A DNA stretch of 64,000 nucleotides. Origin: Isoperla grammatica (taxonomy: Eukaryota; Arthropoda; Insecta; Plecoptera; Perlodidae). The stretch covers positions 39,876,579-39,940,578 of the forward strand of contig OX246746.1 in the NCBI GenBank assembly GCA_945910005.1, read 5' to 3'. Position 1 is the first letter of the stretch; every line of letters begins with the position of its first letter. Both the position numbers and the translations under genes were made by a program. A model generated the notes under the pieces. That model saw only the letters and a list, made by a program, of their open reading frames with translations, had not been told where the DNA came from and ran no database searches. This document shows, piece after piece, positions 44,368 through 55,778 of the stretch.

Positions 44368-45742
44368 TTGGAATTAGATTCTCAAATATCCAATGCTTTG
44401 GGTGAAATTTTACTACACAAAAACGTTGTAAAATAGCAAAGTCACCACCCTATTGCAATGTGGGTATTGTAAATTTATTACACACATGCTTTGTGTATTT
44501 GCAATTAGCTTCTCGAATATGCAATGTTGTGGGTGTACTTTTACTACACAATAACGTTGTAAAATAGCAAAGTCACCACTCTATTGCAATGTAGTCTTGT
44601 AAATTTATTACACACATGCTTTGTGTATTTGCAATTAGCTTCTCAAATATGCAATGTTGTGGGTGTACTTTTACTACACACTAACGTTGTAAAATAGCAA
44701 AGTCATCACCCTATTGCAATGTTGGTATTGTAAATTTATTACACACATGCTTTATGTATTTGCAATTAGCTTCTCAAATATGCAATGTTGTGGGTGTAAT
44801 TTTACTACACACTAACGTTGTAAAATAGCAAAGTCATCACCCTATTGCAATGTTACTGTTGTAAATTTATTACACACACGCTTTGTGTATTTGCAATTAG
44901 CTTCTCAAATATGCAATGTTGTAGGTGTATTTTTACTACACACTAACGTTGTAAAATAGCAAAGTCATCACCCTATTGCAATGTTGGTATTGTAAATTTA
45001 TTACACACATGCTTTGTGTATTTGCAATTAGCTTCTCAAATATGCAATGTTGTGGGTGTAATTTTACTACACACTAACGTTGTAAAATAGCAAAGTCATC
45101 ACCCTATTGCAATGTTACTGTTGTAAATTTATTACACACACGCTTTGTGTAATTGCAATTAGCTTCTCAAATATGCAATGTTGTGGGTGTAATTTTACTA
45201 CACAATAACGTTGTAAAATAGCAAAGTCACCACTCTATTGCAATGTAGTCTTGTAAATTTATTACACACATGCTTTGTGTATTTGCAATTAGCTTCTCAA
45301 ATATGCAATGTTGTGGGTGTACTTTTACTACACACTAACGTTGTAAAATAGCAAAGTCATCACCCTATTGCAATGTTGGTATTGTAAATTTATTACACAC
45401 ATGCTTTATGTATTTGCAATTAGCTTCTCAAATATGCAATGTTGTGGGTGTAATTTTACTACACACTAACGTTGTAAAATAGCAAAGTCATCACCCTATT
45501 GCAATGTTACTGTTGTAAATTTATTACACACATGCTTTATGTATTTGCAATTAGCTTCTCAAATATGCAATGTTATAGGTGTATTTTTACTACACACTTC
45601 CGTTGTAAAATTGCCAAGTTACCTCAGTATTGCAATGTAGATCTTGTAAATTTCTCATACTCATGCTTTGTGAATTTGCAATTACCTTCTCAAATATGCA
45701 ATGCTGTGGGTGTACTTTTACTACACACTTAGGTTGTAAAAT
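44368..45742 (+). repeat. 131-bp tandem satellite, ~10.5 copies, with higher-order pattern
   Basis: GCAATTAGCTTCTC recurs at 44501, 44631, 44762, 44893, 45024, 45155, 45285, 45416 and 45547, 130-131 bases apart, with a diverged last unit at 45678. A variable spot after GCAATG takes the forms TAGTCTTG, TTGGTATTG or TTACTGTTG in a non-random order. Short frames inside it are not genes. Confidence 0.93.
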
Positions 45743-45792
45743 TACTCAAACAGTAGTTGGAGAACCGGTTGCACACAACAGTTGTTGTAAAA

Positions 45793-46009
45793 AAGTCACT
45801 ATATTTTTGACAGTGCTGCAATACCAAAAGGTTGTAAAGAAATAGTATCTTGTGGGTGTAAAGGAGGCTGTAGAACATTGCGTTGTGGATGTCTTAAATC
45901 TAATATGACTTGCACTGACATCTGTAAGTGCTTTGACCAACAAGACGCGTGTTGCAATTCATGTTTGCCTGATGCAGGAATAAATCTAACACTAGAGGAG
46001 GACGAATAA
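45793..46009 (+). pseudogene. Cys-rich (CXC/tesmin-like) C-terminal exon
   Basis: A frame ending at TAA 46007-46009 reads HYIFDSAAIPKGCKEI, then CGCKGGCRTLRCGCLKSN and MTCTDICKCFDQQDACCNSC, then an acidic end. The CxCxxxC...RCxCxK...C...C spacing resembles CXC zinc-binding domains and the Cys-rich tails of some transposon proteins. It follows the satellite directly, so the rest of its gene is missing or replaced. Confidence 0.5.
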
Positions 46010-46376
46010 AAGGTACAGTAGCTTGTCTTATGAAGTTAATAACTGGAATATGTTGGTACATAATCATAACGTATCATTCATTTTCTTTCAGTGATCGTCT
46101 CGACTATAGTATCGGCGTATAATTCTTCGTTACTTACGCGCCCGCTCGGCACTTCATGAGTTAAATCATTCTACGCAATTACCTGAGTTAATATTGTTTA
46201 TTGAAACTGTAATCTTATGTTTAATTATTGGCTTACACTCATTACAAAACGGTTTGTATGCATGTATCAAGATGATTCGAGAAGGTTGATTAGCATAAAA
46301 CATATTGAGCTTTGATTAAGTTAAACAATGTTTGCAGTTTGTACAACTTTGAGGTATGTCGTCTCGTTCATTAACA
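46010..46376. other. Spacer
   Basis: No feature recognised. Confidence 0.4.
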
Positions 46377-46965
46377 TTTAGGGGTTAAAAATGTGATGCG
46401 CACAATCAATATGTGAACGATCATTTTTAATGTGTTAGGAAAACATTGTTTATCTTTTTAAAACATGTTCCTAGGACAATAATAACAAAAAGTGTAGTGC
46501 ATTTAGCAAGCAACGCTAATCATCCCTTCAAAAGTATTTTTAGGGGTGAAAAAGTGATTTCACAACTTGCTTATATTGGTTTTAGAAATAAGAAAATTTA
46601 AGTCAGTAAATACAAGTTTAAACATTGCTTGTAACAAGCAAGGGCATAAAGCTTGAAAATTAACCAAATATTTAGGGGTTAAAAATGTGGTGCGGACAAT
46701 CAAGATGTGAACGATCATTTTTAATGTGTTAGGTTAGCATTGTTTATCTTTTTAAATCATGTTCCTTGGGCAATAAATACCAAAATCGTAGTGCATTTAG
46801 CAAGCAACGGGCATCGTCCCTTAAAAAGTTGTTTTAGGGGTGAAAAAGTGATTTAACAATTTGCCAACATTGGTTTTTGAATTAAGCACATTAAGGTCAG
46901 TAAATACAAGTCTTAACATTGCTTGTAACAGGCAAGGGCACAAAGCTTGAAAATTAACCAAATAT
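46377..46965 (+). repeat. 294-bp tandem duplication
   Basis: ATTTAGGGGTTAAAAATGTG begins each copy at 46377 and 46671. Both contain CGATCATTTTTAATGTGTTA, GTAGTGCATTTAGCAAGCAA and CAAGGGCA, and end ATTAACCAAAT. Identity is high but not complete. Confidence 0.85.
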
Positions 46966-46983
46966 TTCTAGTCAATAGTCAAT

Positions 46984-47439
46984 TTGTTTAAAAGTATTTG
47001 CAACCACACCATTCAGAAGATTGTTAAATATATAGCGCCGTGTGCAGCCAATAACTTGATCGTGTTATTAAACGACTTGTTTTACCCATCAAATGTTTTG
47101 CAAGTAACCGCTGTTAATATCTCCACGGTTGTGAGCAGGATTAAATCATGTGATTTGTTTAAAACCTAGAAAGATGTAGACATTAGTGTAGCCTACCTGG
47201 CATTACAAGAGAGTTTATTGCAACAATTGGAAGGACCTGTAGAACATGTTGACATGGTCGCAGCCCTTCAAGCTCTTAAAGTCACATACAATGATTTTGC
47301 GACTGCAGTTTTTAAGAGTATTTGGACACCCTGTTCATCTGTCGATGTTGAAAGATATTATCTTGTAGTAAGTGACCGCCGGCGAAAATCGAAGGAAACC
47401 ACTGTAGTGACGTGTGCCATGCTTACTTTCCAAAAATAA
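46984..47439 (+). pseudogene. hAT transposase C-terminal (dimerisation) fragment
   Basis: The frame reads FKSICNHTIQKIVKYIAPCA, then TAG at 47167-47169, then VAYLALQESLLQQLEGPVEH and the hAT C-terminal block WTPCSSVDVERYYLVVSDRR-RKSKET, ending at 47437-47439. SSVDVER...DRR is the hallmark of the hAT family C-terminal dimerisation region. The catalytic domain is not present. It is distinct from the hAT element that starts near 59634. Confidence 0.75.
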
Positions 47440-48128
47440 ACTAACCTCTAACCATGCAATCTGCACGTTAATTTTTTGCCAAGTTCATTACTTTATAATT
47501 CCGTTTCTAGTGTTTTCATTTACACTGTACACAGGGTCACTATTAATCCTTCTTAATTGGAATAGAAATAGATCATTTCTAGTTATAATGTTCTTTTAAT
47601 TTGCAGTAGGATATTTCTTTAAACCTAATAATAGTTAATTAATTACTATGTATGTATTCATTTGTAATTAAAAACTTATTATCTAAAATATATCATAAAG
47701 TATTTTATTTTTATGTCTTGTGAAAAACGTGATTCCTTTGATCCTAAGCTGTATTAATCTATTTTCAATACTGCGAAAAAACAGCGAAAATACAAAGCAT
47801 TAATGCTACGGAAATACGAAATTTCAAAACATTAATGCGAAAATTTTGAGACTTTAATGCGAAAAACTACTGTCTCTAACTATAGTATTGACAGACCCCA
47901 GCTTAGTTAGCTAGGTACTTTTAGTAACATTACATAACCATCCAAAAGATCATTTTTTATGCCAAAATGGATTTTGTTAACTGGCCAGCTGAAGACGATG
48001 ACTTAAAACAACCAGAATCTCATTTCTTAATGAAAGATGACGATACAACTAGAATTTTTTTTTAAATATGGTTTCTCCATTAGATAATTAAATGACAATT
48101 AAGTTCATCGTGAACCGTTACGTCATAC
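47440..48128. other. AT-rich spacer
   Basis: A short frame starting MDFVNWPAEDDDLKQPES at about 47968 is unassigned. ATTAATGCGAAA-like words recur at 47797-47870. Confidence 0.4.
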
Positions 48129-48850
48129 TTGAAGTCAATTGGCCGAAATGAGCTGCGGTTTTCAAACAATATACCGGGCCGTGACTGGGTGTGTTCGTTT
48201 ATGAGTCGTCATAAACAACGCCTTGCGTTGCTAATGAGCAACAATATCAAACGTTCGCGAGCCAAAGTAGACGCAACTATATTAAGTGGTTACATCGATG
48301 AACTGACGGTATCATTGCATGGACTTGAACCACATCAGATTTTAAACTATGATGAGACAAATTTAACCGATAAACCCGGTAAACAGAAAATGATGTTTAG
48401 GAGAGGTGTCAAGTATCCAGATAATAATGTGAACCACACAAAAAGTTCAATATCCATAGTGTTTTGTTGCAGTGCAAGTGGCATACTTTTGCCACCGCAC
48501 GTTGTGTATAAAGAAGAACATTTATGGGACAAATGGTGTGAAGGTGGCCCGAAAGGTCGTCCATTCATGCTGTACCGAGAGATGCTGTGCTCTAGGCTCT
48601 CGGTATAATCGGACATCTCATGGTTGGTTTGACAGCGCGAGTTTTACAGAGTGGTTTAAAGAGTCTTATTTACCACATGTGGCTAAGATCGATGGGCCAA
48701 CTGCTCTAATCGGAGATAATTTGGCTTCTCATTTTACGCCCGAGGTATTACGCCTATGTGAAGAAAAAAATTTCCGTTTGATTTCGCTGCCACCCAACAG
48801 CACTCACATCACCCAACCATTGGACATCAGTTATTTTGGACCTTTAACCC
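48129..48850 (+). pseudogene. Tigger/pogo-type transposase, DDE domain (copy 1)
   Basis: Two frames joined by an insertion of about 40 bases near 48558-48600. The first gives a CENP-B-type DNA-binding end (IPGRDWVCSFMSRHKQRLAL) and catalytic D1 in ILNYDETNLTDKPGK. The second gives SRYNRTSHGWFDSASFTEWF, D2 in TALIGDNLASHF and D3 in NSTHITQPLDISYFGPL. All three acidic residues survive. The inserted bases contain a 9-bp inverted repeat (TACCGAGAG/CTCTCGGTA). The protein stops where a piggyBac end (TTAA at 48844-48847) interrupts it. Confidence 0.85.
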
Positions 48851-49915
48851 TAGAAATGCCAAGAGCCGCTTTTCGCGGTCTTTATTTCGTCCGTTGCGCG
48901 CCGCGGCCGCTATTTGCGGTCTTTATTTAACATTCGTTTTCAGCCTACTGGTGCCATCTCTCGGTGAAATTTTGTACTCGATGTAAGGTGGGATATGTAA
49001 GAAACAAACTGCAGAAGTGTTTGCAGGGCTGTGACTATTGTGAATCGTATGAATTTATTCCTATTCCCACTAAAAGTCACAAGAGTTTTGTGTGAATATG
49101 GCGGACAATCACGCCTCGACCTCATATCAACAAAGACTTTCTGACGGAGAATTAGCCGCAATACTAGAGGAGGGAAGTGATTTTGAGATTGAAGTTGGAG
49201 AACTAGATTCTTCCACTTCTTCTGACGAGGAGGAAACTTATAATGACACTTTTGTGGAGCCAGAGAACACCTTGAGAAATCGGTAAGTGTCATCTGTCAA
49301 AGTAGGCGTAGGGCCTAGTAGGTCTAGGCGTGTTCATTGCGTGGTGTTCTTCGATAGTCAAAGTTTTACTTGCTCTTTGCTTATTTGGTATGATCCTTTT
49401 GATGCCTACTTATTTATCAGTAAGTCGGTTCTGGAATTTAGACATACTCACTAGGCCTAGGCCTAGGCACCGGCAACCTATTGGCTTTGATGTAGGCCCA
49501 CTTTGAGAGGGGGCGTGAATCTTTTGTGTCATCCGATTTATATACTCAGGCCTAGACCTACTTGGCAGTAATAGGCCCAAGCCAATATAAGGCTAGGCCT
49601 ACGGAACTTTTCAACTGGCCAAAGTGTCATTTTGTTGCTGGTGTTATTATTATAGGGATTCGCCTAGTGTAGGCCTACAACATGATGGAAGTGATGACTC
49701 TGATAGTGATTCATCTCTTCCACTGGAAGTCAGGTTACGACGCTTAGCTGCAACCAATCAAGCACATCGTATGTCATCTGTCATCATCTGACAGTGACAG
49801 TGATGATAGTGTTGCCCCACCACGGTGGAAAAAGGTTAGGCCTCCCGAGCAACCTCAAGTTGGTATACCATTTACCCAGCGTCATGTTGGTCCCAAGTTG
49901 ACGCCCCCCCAAAAA
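48848..49915 (+). pseudogene. piggyBac-like element 5' end and N-terminal exons
   Basis: TTAA (48844-48847) followed by CCCTAGAAATGCC is the expected start of a piggyBac element, whose canonical end begins CCCTAGAAA. Exon 1 is 49098-49282 (MADNHASTSYQQRLSDGELA, acidic, ending before GTAAGT). Exon 2 starts 49656 after TATTATAG and reads DSPSVGLQHDGSDDSDSD, then after a frameshift VAPPRWKKVRPPEQPQVG. Acidic N-termini and a P-rich stretch are usual before the piggyBac catalytic domain, but here an SGNH-type frame takes over at about 49920. Confidence 0.6.
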
Positions 49916-49919
49916 ATTC

Positions 49920-51325
49920 TCCTTGAGGATAAATCCGAAAAACGACGCAAATGTGGGCCTACAAATCAAAGCAAACATTATCGCAAAATCCCTTGAGACC
50001 TTTAAATTCAAAGCCATAATAACAACGTTAAATGCACCCCTGCACAAACAAAAAACCCCGAAAACTAACCCTCATCGACATCAGCATGACGCAGGCCTAG
50101 GTAGGCCAATCATTCAAATCATGGCAGATAGCCACGGCCGCTTTTTGTCGCCCTTGTTAACACAGGAACTGAACAAAAGGGATAGAACACCAAAAGTAGA
50201 GTCTATAATTAAACCTGGTGCAGGTGCAGCCCAAGTAACAGAAGGCTTAATATCGAAGCCGGACAAACTACATTTTAATGACACAGTAATACTAATGGCA
50301 GGTACAAATGACATCAGATCAGACATCAACAATATAAGAGCCTCACTAATCCCTCTTAGAAACTACCAGTACTCCTGTAGACCCAAAGTAATCATCTTGG
50401 AACTCTTTCCACGCTTAGTTCTCCTTCTACTAAAGTTGACTTAGACAAAGTAAATGCAACTATCAGTGCAGCAAACAATAACATTCACAATCTTCTGGAA
50501 AATGTATTAGGCGTAACAGTTTTGTCAGACAAGGCATTTAAAAAACATCACTTCACTCGCCATGGTCTACACCTTTACCTAGAGGGAAAGAAACTTCTAG
50601 CAAAGCAAATAGCGACAGAAATTTGTGGAAGTAGGCCTAAGCAAGAAAAAGGACTTCTTCGTACTTATGTTCTTTGGCCCAAGGCTGCAGCAGTAATGGA
50701 CCTGGAACTAACAGAAAATGATCCTACACCCTCCCTCAAACCAATCCCTGCTCATATGGCAGCCTGTGTTGGTATTTTAGCCCAGGGGAAAACCACGGAC
50801 AACACGGACTCGGAAGATAGATATTTGGGCTTAACGTCTCATATTTTTGCAACGAGGCTAATCGAGACAATGAGTGGGTGATATATGAAGATGAAATAGG
50901 GGGCTGTTTGAGGGAAAGGGGCAAGTAGGAGGGCGCGTGAGGAAAGGGGAAAGGGGAGGAAAGGGGATTGGGGTGTGGACTGCACTTCGTCTGACTTCTC
51001 CTCCTCGACCAGTCCGGCTTGGGTGGCCCTACCAGAAGCATACGCTTCCGCCGGCATAGCTCTCGGGATCAACAAAGCACGCAAACCTGCCTACCACGAT
51101 AAGGTGGCAGTCCCTGGGCAGGTTTTTTTTTTTTCTTCATCGAATGCCTTCTTCCAGAGTTGATCAACCCCCAATTTGGAAAACGTCTTCTAAAAACTGA
51201 CATTGTTGATCCGCCCTACATTAAACGTGCTCAAACTGAAGCTAACAAAGAGAAGAAAAAAGGCAAAAAACCCAAGAAACATAACAATTGTACAGAAACG
51301 GAAAAAGAGTCGACAGTGGAATAAG
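49920..51325 (+). pseudogene. SGNH/GDSL-esterase-like protein, split by a SINE
   Basis: It shows SGNH block I (QIMADSHGRFLSPLL), a Gly-rich block (IIKPGAGAAQVTEGL), block III (VILMAGTNDI) and, after a frameshift near 50405, block V (HHFTRHGLHLYLEGKKLLAK, with the catalytic His). The frame then reads to about 50825, where the ribozyme-SINE (50826-51122) intervenes. It resumes LPELINPQFGKRLLKTDIVD with a Lys-rich end and stop at 51322-51324. A start may be the ATG at 50120. Proteins of this kind occur in LINE ORF1s and as domesticated or transposon genes; substrate and role are unknown. Confidence 0.6.
50826..51122 (-). mobile_element. Ribozyme-SINE copy, minus strand
   Basis: It starts at 51122 (CCTGCCCAGGGACTGCC) and ends near 50826 (GAGACGTTAAGCCCAAAT). 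The ribozyme domain spans 51122-50977 (146 nt). P2 and P3 are intact; P1 has one C-A mismatch (TAGGCAGG for TGGGCAGG). The GGATCTGATTCGGATG part is deleted. No TSD was seen: a T run flanks its 5' end. Confidence 0.88.
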
Positions 51326-51865
51326 CTAATACGTAATGGCACAATTCTTGTTTTAATTTAGGTTTGCCATTGCCAACCGACTATTCTTGTATAGATCCAG
51401 GACCCCCTTTTTCAACATACTCACGTACAAATAATATTATTTTTCTATTTATTATAATAATATTACACATATTGTTATAATATACAATATTATACAAATG
51501 GAAAATCATAACGAATCGAACTGTTGTGAGCCGAGTTTAATAACATGCAGACACAATAAATGCAATGTTTTTTGTCTTCACTCCCAGTTCTAAAGCAGTA
51601 GTTCGTGTGATTTCATAAGTTTGGGAACTCAATCCAGCTGTGTGGACAATTTTATGTGTATAAGTTTCTTTCCGAAGTTTCTTTGTTAATACTTATAATA
51701 ACATTCCATATTTTATGCTAGGCCTAATTAAGTTTATGTGAAGTTCAAAAGCCATGCGAAACTTCACAACATATTTCTTTGTATTGATGTGGATCTGTTG
51801 GCCATTGTTATACTTTATATTATACAAAATTATACATATATTGTACATATTGCACATAGCAATAC
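51326..51865. other. AT-rich spacer
   Basis: No gene recognised. Confidence 0.45.
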
Positions 51866-52360
51866 AGCTGCTTAGGTGTATTACTTTGTTGTCAATCTTG
51901 CGACACAAAGCCATGTTGTACGCCGATATCATGTTTTATTTTTGTGTATTTTCTGTGCACAGGGACATAGTAATACGGTCGCATAGGTATATTACTTTGT
52001 TGTCAATCTTGCGACACAAAGCCATGTTGTACGCCGATATCATGTTTTATTTTTGTGTATTTTCTGTGCACAGGGACATAGTAATACGGTCGCAGAGGTA
52101 TATTACTTTGTTGTCAATCTTGCGACACAAAGCCATGTTGTACGCCGATATCATGTTTTATTTTTGTGTATTTTCTGTGCACAGGGACATAGTAATACGG
52201 TCGCATAGGTATATTACTTTGTTGTCAATCTTGCGACACAAAGCCATGTTGTACGCCGATATCATGTTTTATGTTTGTGTATTTTCTGTGCACAGGGACA
52301 TAGTAATACGGCCGCATAGGTATATTACTTTGTTGTCAATCTTGCGACACAAAGACAAAT
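51866..52360 (+). repeat. 111-bp tandem repeat, ~4.4 copies
   Basis: GTATATTACTTTGTTGTCAA recurs every 111 bases from about 51877 to 52321, each unit with GCCATGTTGTACGCCGATAT and CTGTGCACAGGGACATAG. Because 111 is divisible by three, a frame of 255 codons stays open (51754-52521). It looks hydrophobic but has no family motif, so I treat it as satellite. Confidence 0.88.
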
Positions 52361-53714
52361 TGTACAAATTGTACATGTGTTATTATTATTTTTTTTTACG
52401 CAAATCTCTCGCCATAACAAGTAATCACACTTTTGATTTATATTATTACTCTCCCGTACTCGTTTCAGTTATCTTATTGTGTGTAGGATTATTTCTTATT
52501 ATTTCTTATTTTTTCTCGTAATGATTATTTGATATTATTATAACTATTCTGCGCGCAATCGGATTGATTAATTATAGATGATTTGAAAAGTATTACTAGC
52601 ATACATCATTACTATCTTGATGATTGCTTGATCATTGATTGATGAATGGAGGTGTATATAATATCGCCGTGGATATTAATTTTCTAAGTTTACGTTAAGT
52701 TACAGAACGCAGCGTTATTATTATAATAATAATATTTTGTGTCGGAATACCTGCTATATTATTTTAATGTTATAACAAAGATCACTACCCTTAGTAATCT
52801 TTGGTTATACTATTAGGGTAGTAGTTGGCTAGTTGGGAAGGAGTGTTCGAGGGCTGTTGGTAGGACATTCATCACAATCCCAACATTTTATTTGTGACCG
52901 AGTTAATCCTCGGGAAAAACTTCATTCAGGATTGCCATTTGCCTGTGACCGGTATCGAACAGGCGACCTTCCGAATAATTAGTCGCGCGAGTATTTCTGA
53001 GCAGTAATAGCTGGAGTACGCGCGACGGCTGAACCTTTTCCAGAGCGCCGCGCGAAACGAACTGAGGAGGTCACGTGACTTGCGGCCAGTCTCCCCTCAA
53101 CGAAGCTTCGGGTAGAACCGATCAGACCCGAACTAGAGCGAGTATTTTTCTGGGCCGCTAGTCTCCACCCCCCACACGTCTACGGCTCGCATTTTTTTGG
53201 CCGTTTCTTTCACCGCGGAGTTCATCTCAGCTCAGCGAGTCCTCTTAATATAGACTAGGAAGGTATAATGTGGTGAATAGTCAATGGAGTGATTGTATCT
53301 TTGTCGAAATCATGTTTCAGTTTGCAATTGTCGTGTAGTACAATGATTTGGAATTGTACAGTATAAAGTCATTAATACATTTTTTTTTTTCAATAATTAT
53401 ATCATATTTTTTACAACAAAGGCACAACTTCAATTTTAGTAATAGTGAAATGGGTTGCCTACTTTTGTTCAAATAAAATTTCCACGTGCTCATCAAGTTT
53501 AAAATAGCAGTTCTATCTGAATACACTTATGTTTTATAAAAAAAACAGTTCCAAATGGCACAGTAAAAGTACTTAAGCCCGTATCCATACACCTTAAAAA
53601 TAATTATGCTATTTCATTATATATCATCAACTAACAAAATGCAATTTTTTCAGGAGCTCTGCTATTTTTCGTCGAGTTTGGAGTACGACACACTGAAAAG
53701 ACCAGTTACCCCAA
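52361..53714. other. Spacer with a weak tRNA-like segment
   Basis: At 52940-53035 the minus strand has a B-box-like TGTTCGATACCGG and a variable upstream half; no cloverleaf was drawn. A GC-rich patch follows (53010-53230). No gene. Confidence 0.35.
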
Positions 53715-54920
53715 ATGGCTTATTGGCCCATTTCAGCCGCTAAAGAGGTCCCATATTCACGAATAGAAGACATCGACTTTTCAACGCGAAAGAGGAAGTG
53801 TGAGAAACTAAAGGGCAGCCTCTCAGTACCTTCCAAGAGATTGACAGTTGTTCCAGAGCCAACTGAGAAAGAAATTGTTCAACTCAGTCGCCACATTTTT
53901 CAAACCGGTGTAAAGTCTGCATTCCTGTCTGTGAAAGCCGGACATGAAGAGTTTTTCAAACCCAAACCTACATTGATTTACCCAACAATAGACCTCCGAT
54001 CTCTACACAACACTCAGGAACAACTCATTTCATTATCATTAAATACAGTTATTTCGATTACATCTCCTGAGGCAGTCAAGGTTGAACAAGAAACCAGGGA
54101 TCAAAGTCACTGCAAGTTGTGGTTTCAGCTGAGAGCTGGTCGAATTACTGCATCGAAATTAAAGGCGGCATGCAGCACAAAATCACCAACATCCTAGCCT
54201 TATAAAATCGATTGCTATCCCGAAAATGTAAAATTTAGAAGCAATGCAACTGATTGGGGGTGTATACACGAAATAAACGGTGAGGGAAGTGTACCAAAAG
54301 AGTGCTGCAACAACTTACGACGGCATCATTGTTTCTACCGTAGGATTGTGGGCAAATGATTTTAAATTAGGCGCTAACTACAGAAGATATGTAAGGGGGG
54401 CAGCTAGTTAGAGAAGGCAGTGAACAAGAGAGAAGGGTAGCGAATAGGAGTTATGCGTTCTCTATGAGTGCGAGCGTTGTTCATTGTGAATTGCGATAGC
54501 ATTGTTTGTTGTGAATTGTGACTTGCGATGTTAAGTAGTTAATGCGAAGTGAACTAGTATAATAAAGTTGGCATATAAGAATAATTTAAATGAGTCTGTG
54601 ATTTGGCTCCTCTCATCAAATCCACAAATTCCAGCGTGTGGGCATGCAAGCGTCCTAGGTGGAGGAGGTGGAAGGTGAGTCTAAAAGACTACAGGATTAT
54701 TAATAAATACGGAATACCAATTCTTCGGAGCTTCACCGGATGCTCTCCTGCAATGCAACTGTTGTGGGGAAGGTGTTTTAGAAATAAAATGTCCATATTG
54801 TATTAAAGATAAAGTTATAGAAGAGCTACCCAGTCTCATAGGACCTTGTCTGGAAGTGATAAATGGCACTCGTAAATTGAAAAGAAACCATTCGTACTTT
54901 TACCAAGTAATTGTTTAGTA
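53715..54920 (+). pseudogene. YqaJ-type (viral recombinase/lambda-exonuclease fold) nuclease gene
   Basis: The first part (53715-54197) includes VEQETRDQSHCKLWFQLRAG and RITASKLKAAC, the N-terminal YqaJ signature. A TAG (54195-54197) is followed in frame by IDCYPENVKFRSNATDWGC. The sequence is then broken between about 54290 and 54715. It resumes with the catalytic core: FGASPDALLQCNCCGEGVLE, IKCPYC and NHSYFYQVI, where Asp (SPD), Glu-x-Lys (EIK) and Gln (YQ) match the PD-(D/E)XK nuclease fold. Such genes are numerous in aquatic invertebrates and probably travel with mobile elements. The intervening 300 bases contain an AATAAA-like signal and could be a solo LTR. Confidence 0.75.
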
Positions 54921-55447
54921 TAAGTAGGCCTATCTGTTGTAGGCCCTATCACACAAACCTAGTCCGCGTAGGGTACTAGCTAACACAGGTTGAGATGGAA
55001 GTGGGAAGTATGCCTTAGTTGCCTTGTTCAACGTAGCCAACAATGTAATGGCTGTTGTTGTGACCAAACCATGGTATGTAATAAGCTTTGCCATGAAATA
55101 TAGACCTACCCAAAGAGCATGACTCGACTACGTAGGCCTATAACCAACACTTTTTTTTTTCAAAGTTGCCGTTGGTTTAACAAATTTTGTCGTGGGCATC
55201 ATGAAACAAAGATCTCGATGATTTTTTAGCCTAAAATGTTCCTAATATTTCAAGTTGCTTTCCTGGGCACGTATTTGGTGGAAAGAAGGACACCGATATG
55301 GTACGAACAATATGTAAGAAAGTGTTGGACAAAAAACTTGCCATTCAATTAAATTGGATTGGTACAAAAGATAAAAAGAGCATTTGCTTTGCACCTTTTC
55401 GCGGACGCTGTCTCTTATAAGACGTAAGTTCATTTATGATTGATTAT
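54921..55447. other. Spacer
   Basis: A few AGGCCTA motifs and a T run near 55150. No gene. Confidence 0.45.
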
Positions 55448-55540
55448 TATTATGATTAATGGGGCTTAACGTCTCATATTTTTGCAACAATGGCTAATCG
55501 AGACGATGAGCGGGTGATAATGAAGATGAGAAAGACGATG
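55448..55540 (-). mobile_element. 3' fragment of the ribozyme-SINE
   Basis: Minus strand: TCTCGATTAGCCATTGTTGC, GAGACGTTAAGCCCCATTA and an AT-rich tail; about 90 bases. Confidence 0.8.
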
Positions 55541-55778
55541 ATATAAGATGAATAACTCACAAAAAAACAATGTTTATCGTTTGTTGAGACTCATGCATTC
55601 TAACGCCACCGTTACTTAGCCCCCCTCCCCCCACCACTCCCACCCTCATCATAATATGACACTGCATTAATATAGGAGCCTAAGCATAAAAAATTCAAAG
55701 CATGCAATTTTAAAATACAAGTTGATGAGTTAAGATAAGGCCTGGGCCTAGCTACGTATTGTTACAAGCGAAAACACC
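55541..55778. other. Spacer upstream of the Tigger gene
   Basis: C-rich patch at 55620-55650; no feature. Confidence 0.4.

Noticed and set aside
51754..52521. 255-codon ORF with a 37-residue repeat
   Set aside because: The frame is open only because the satellite unit is 111 bp; no family motif, signal or splice sites.
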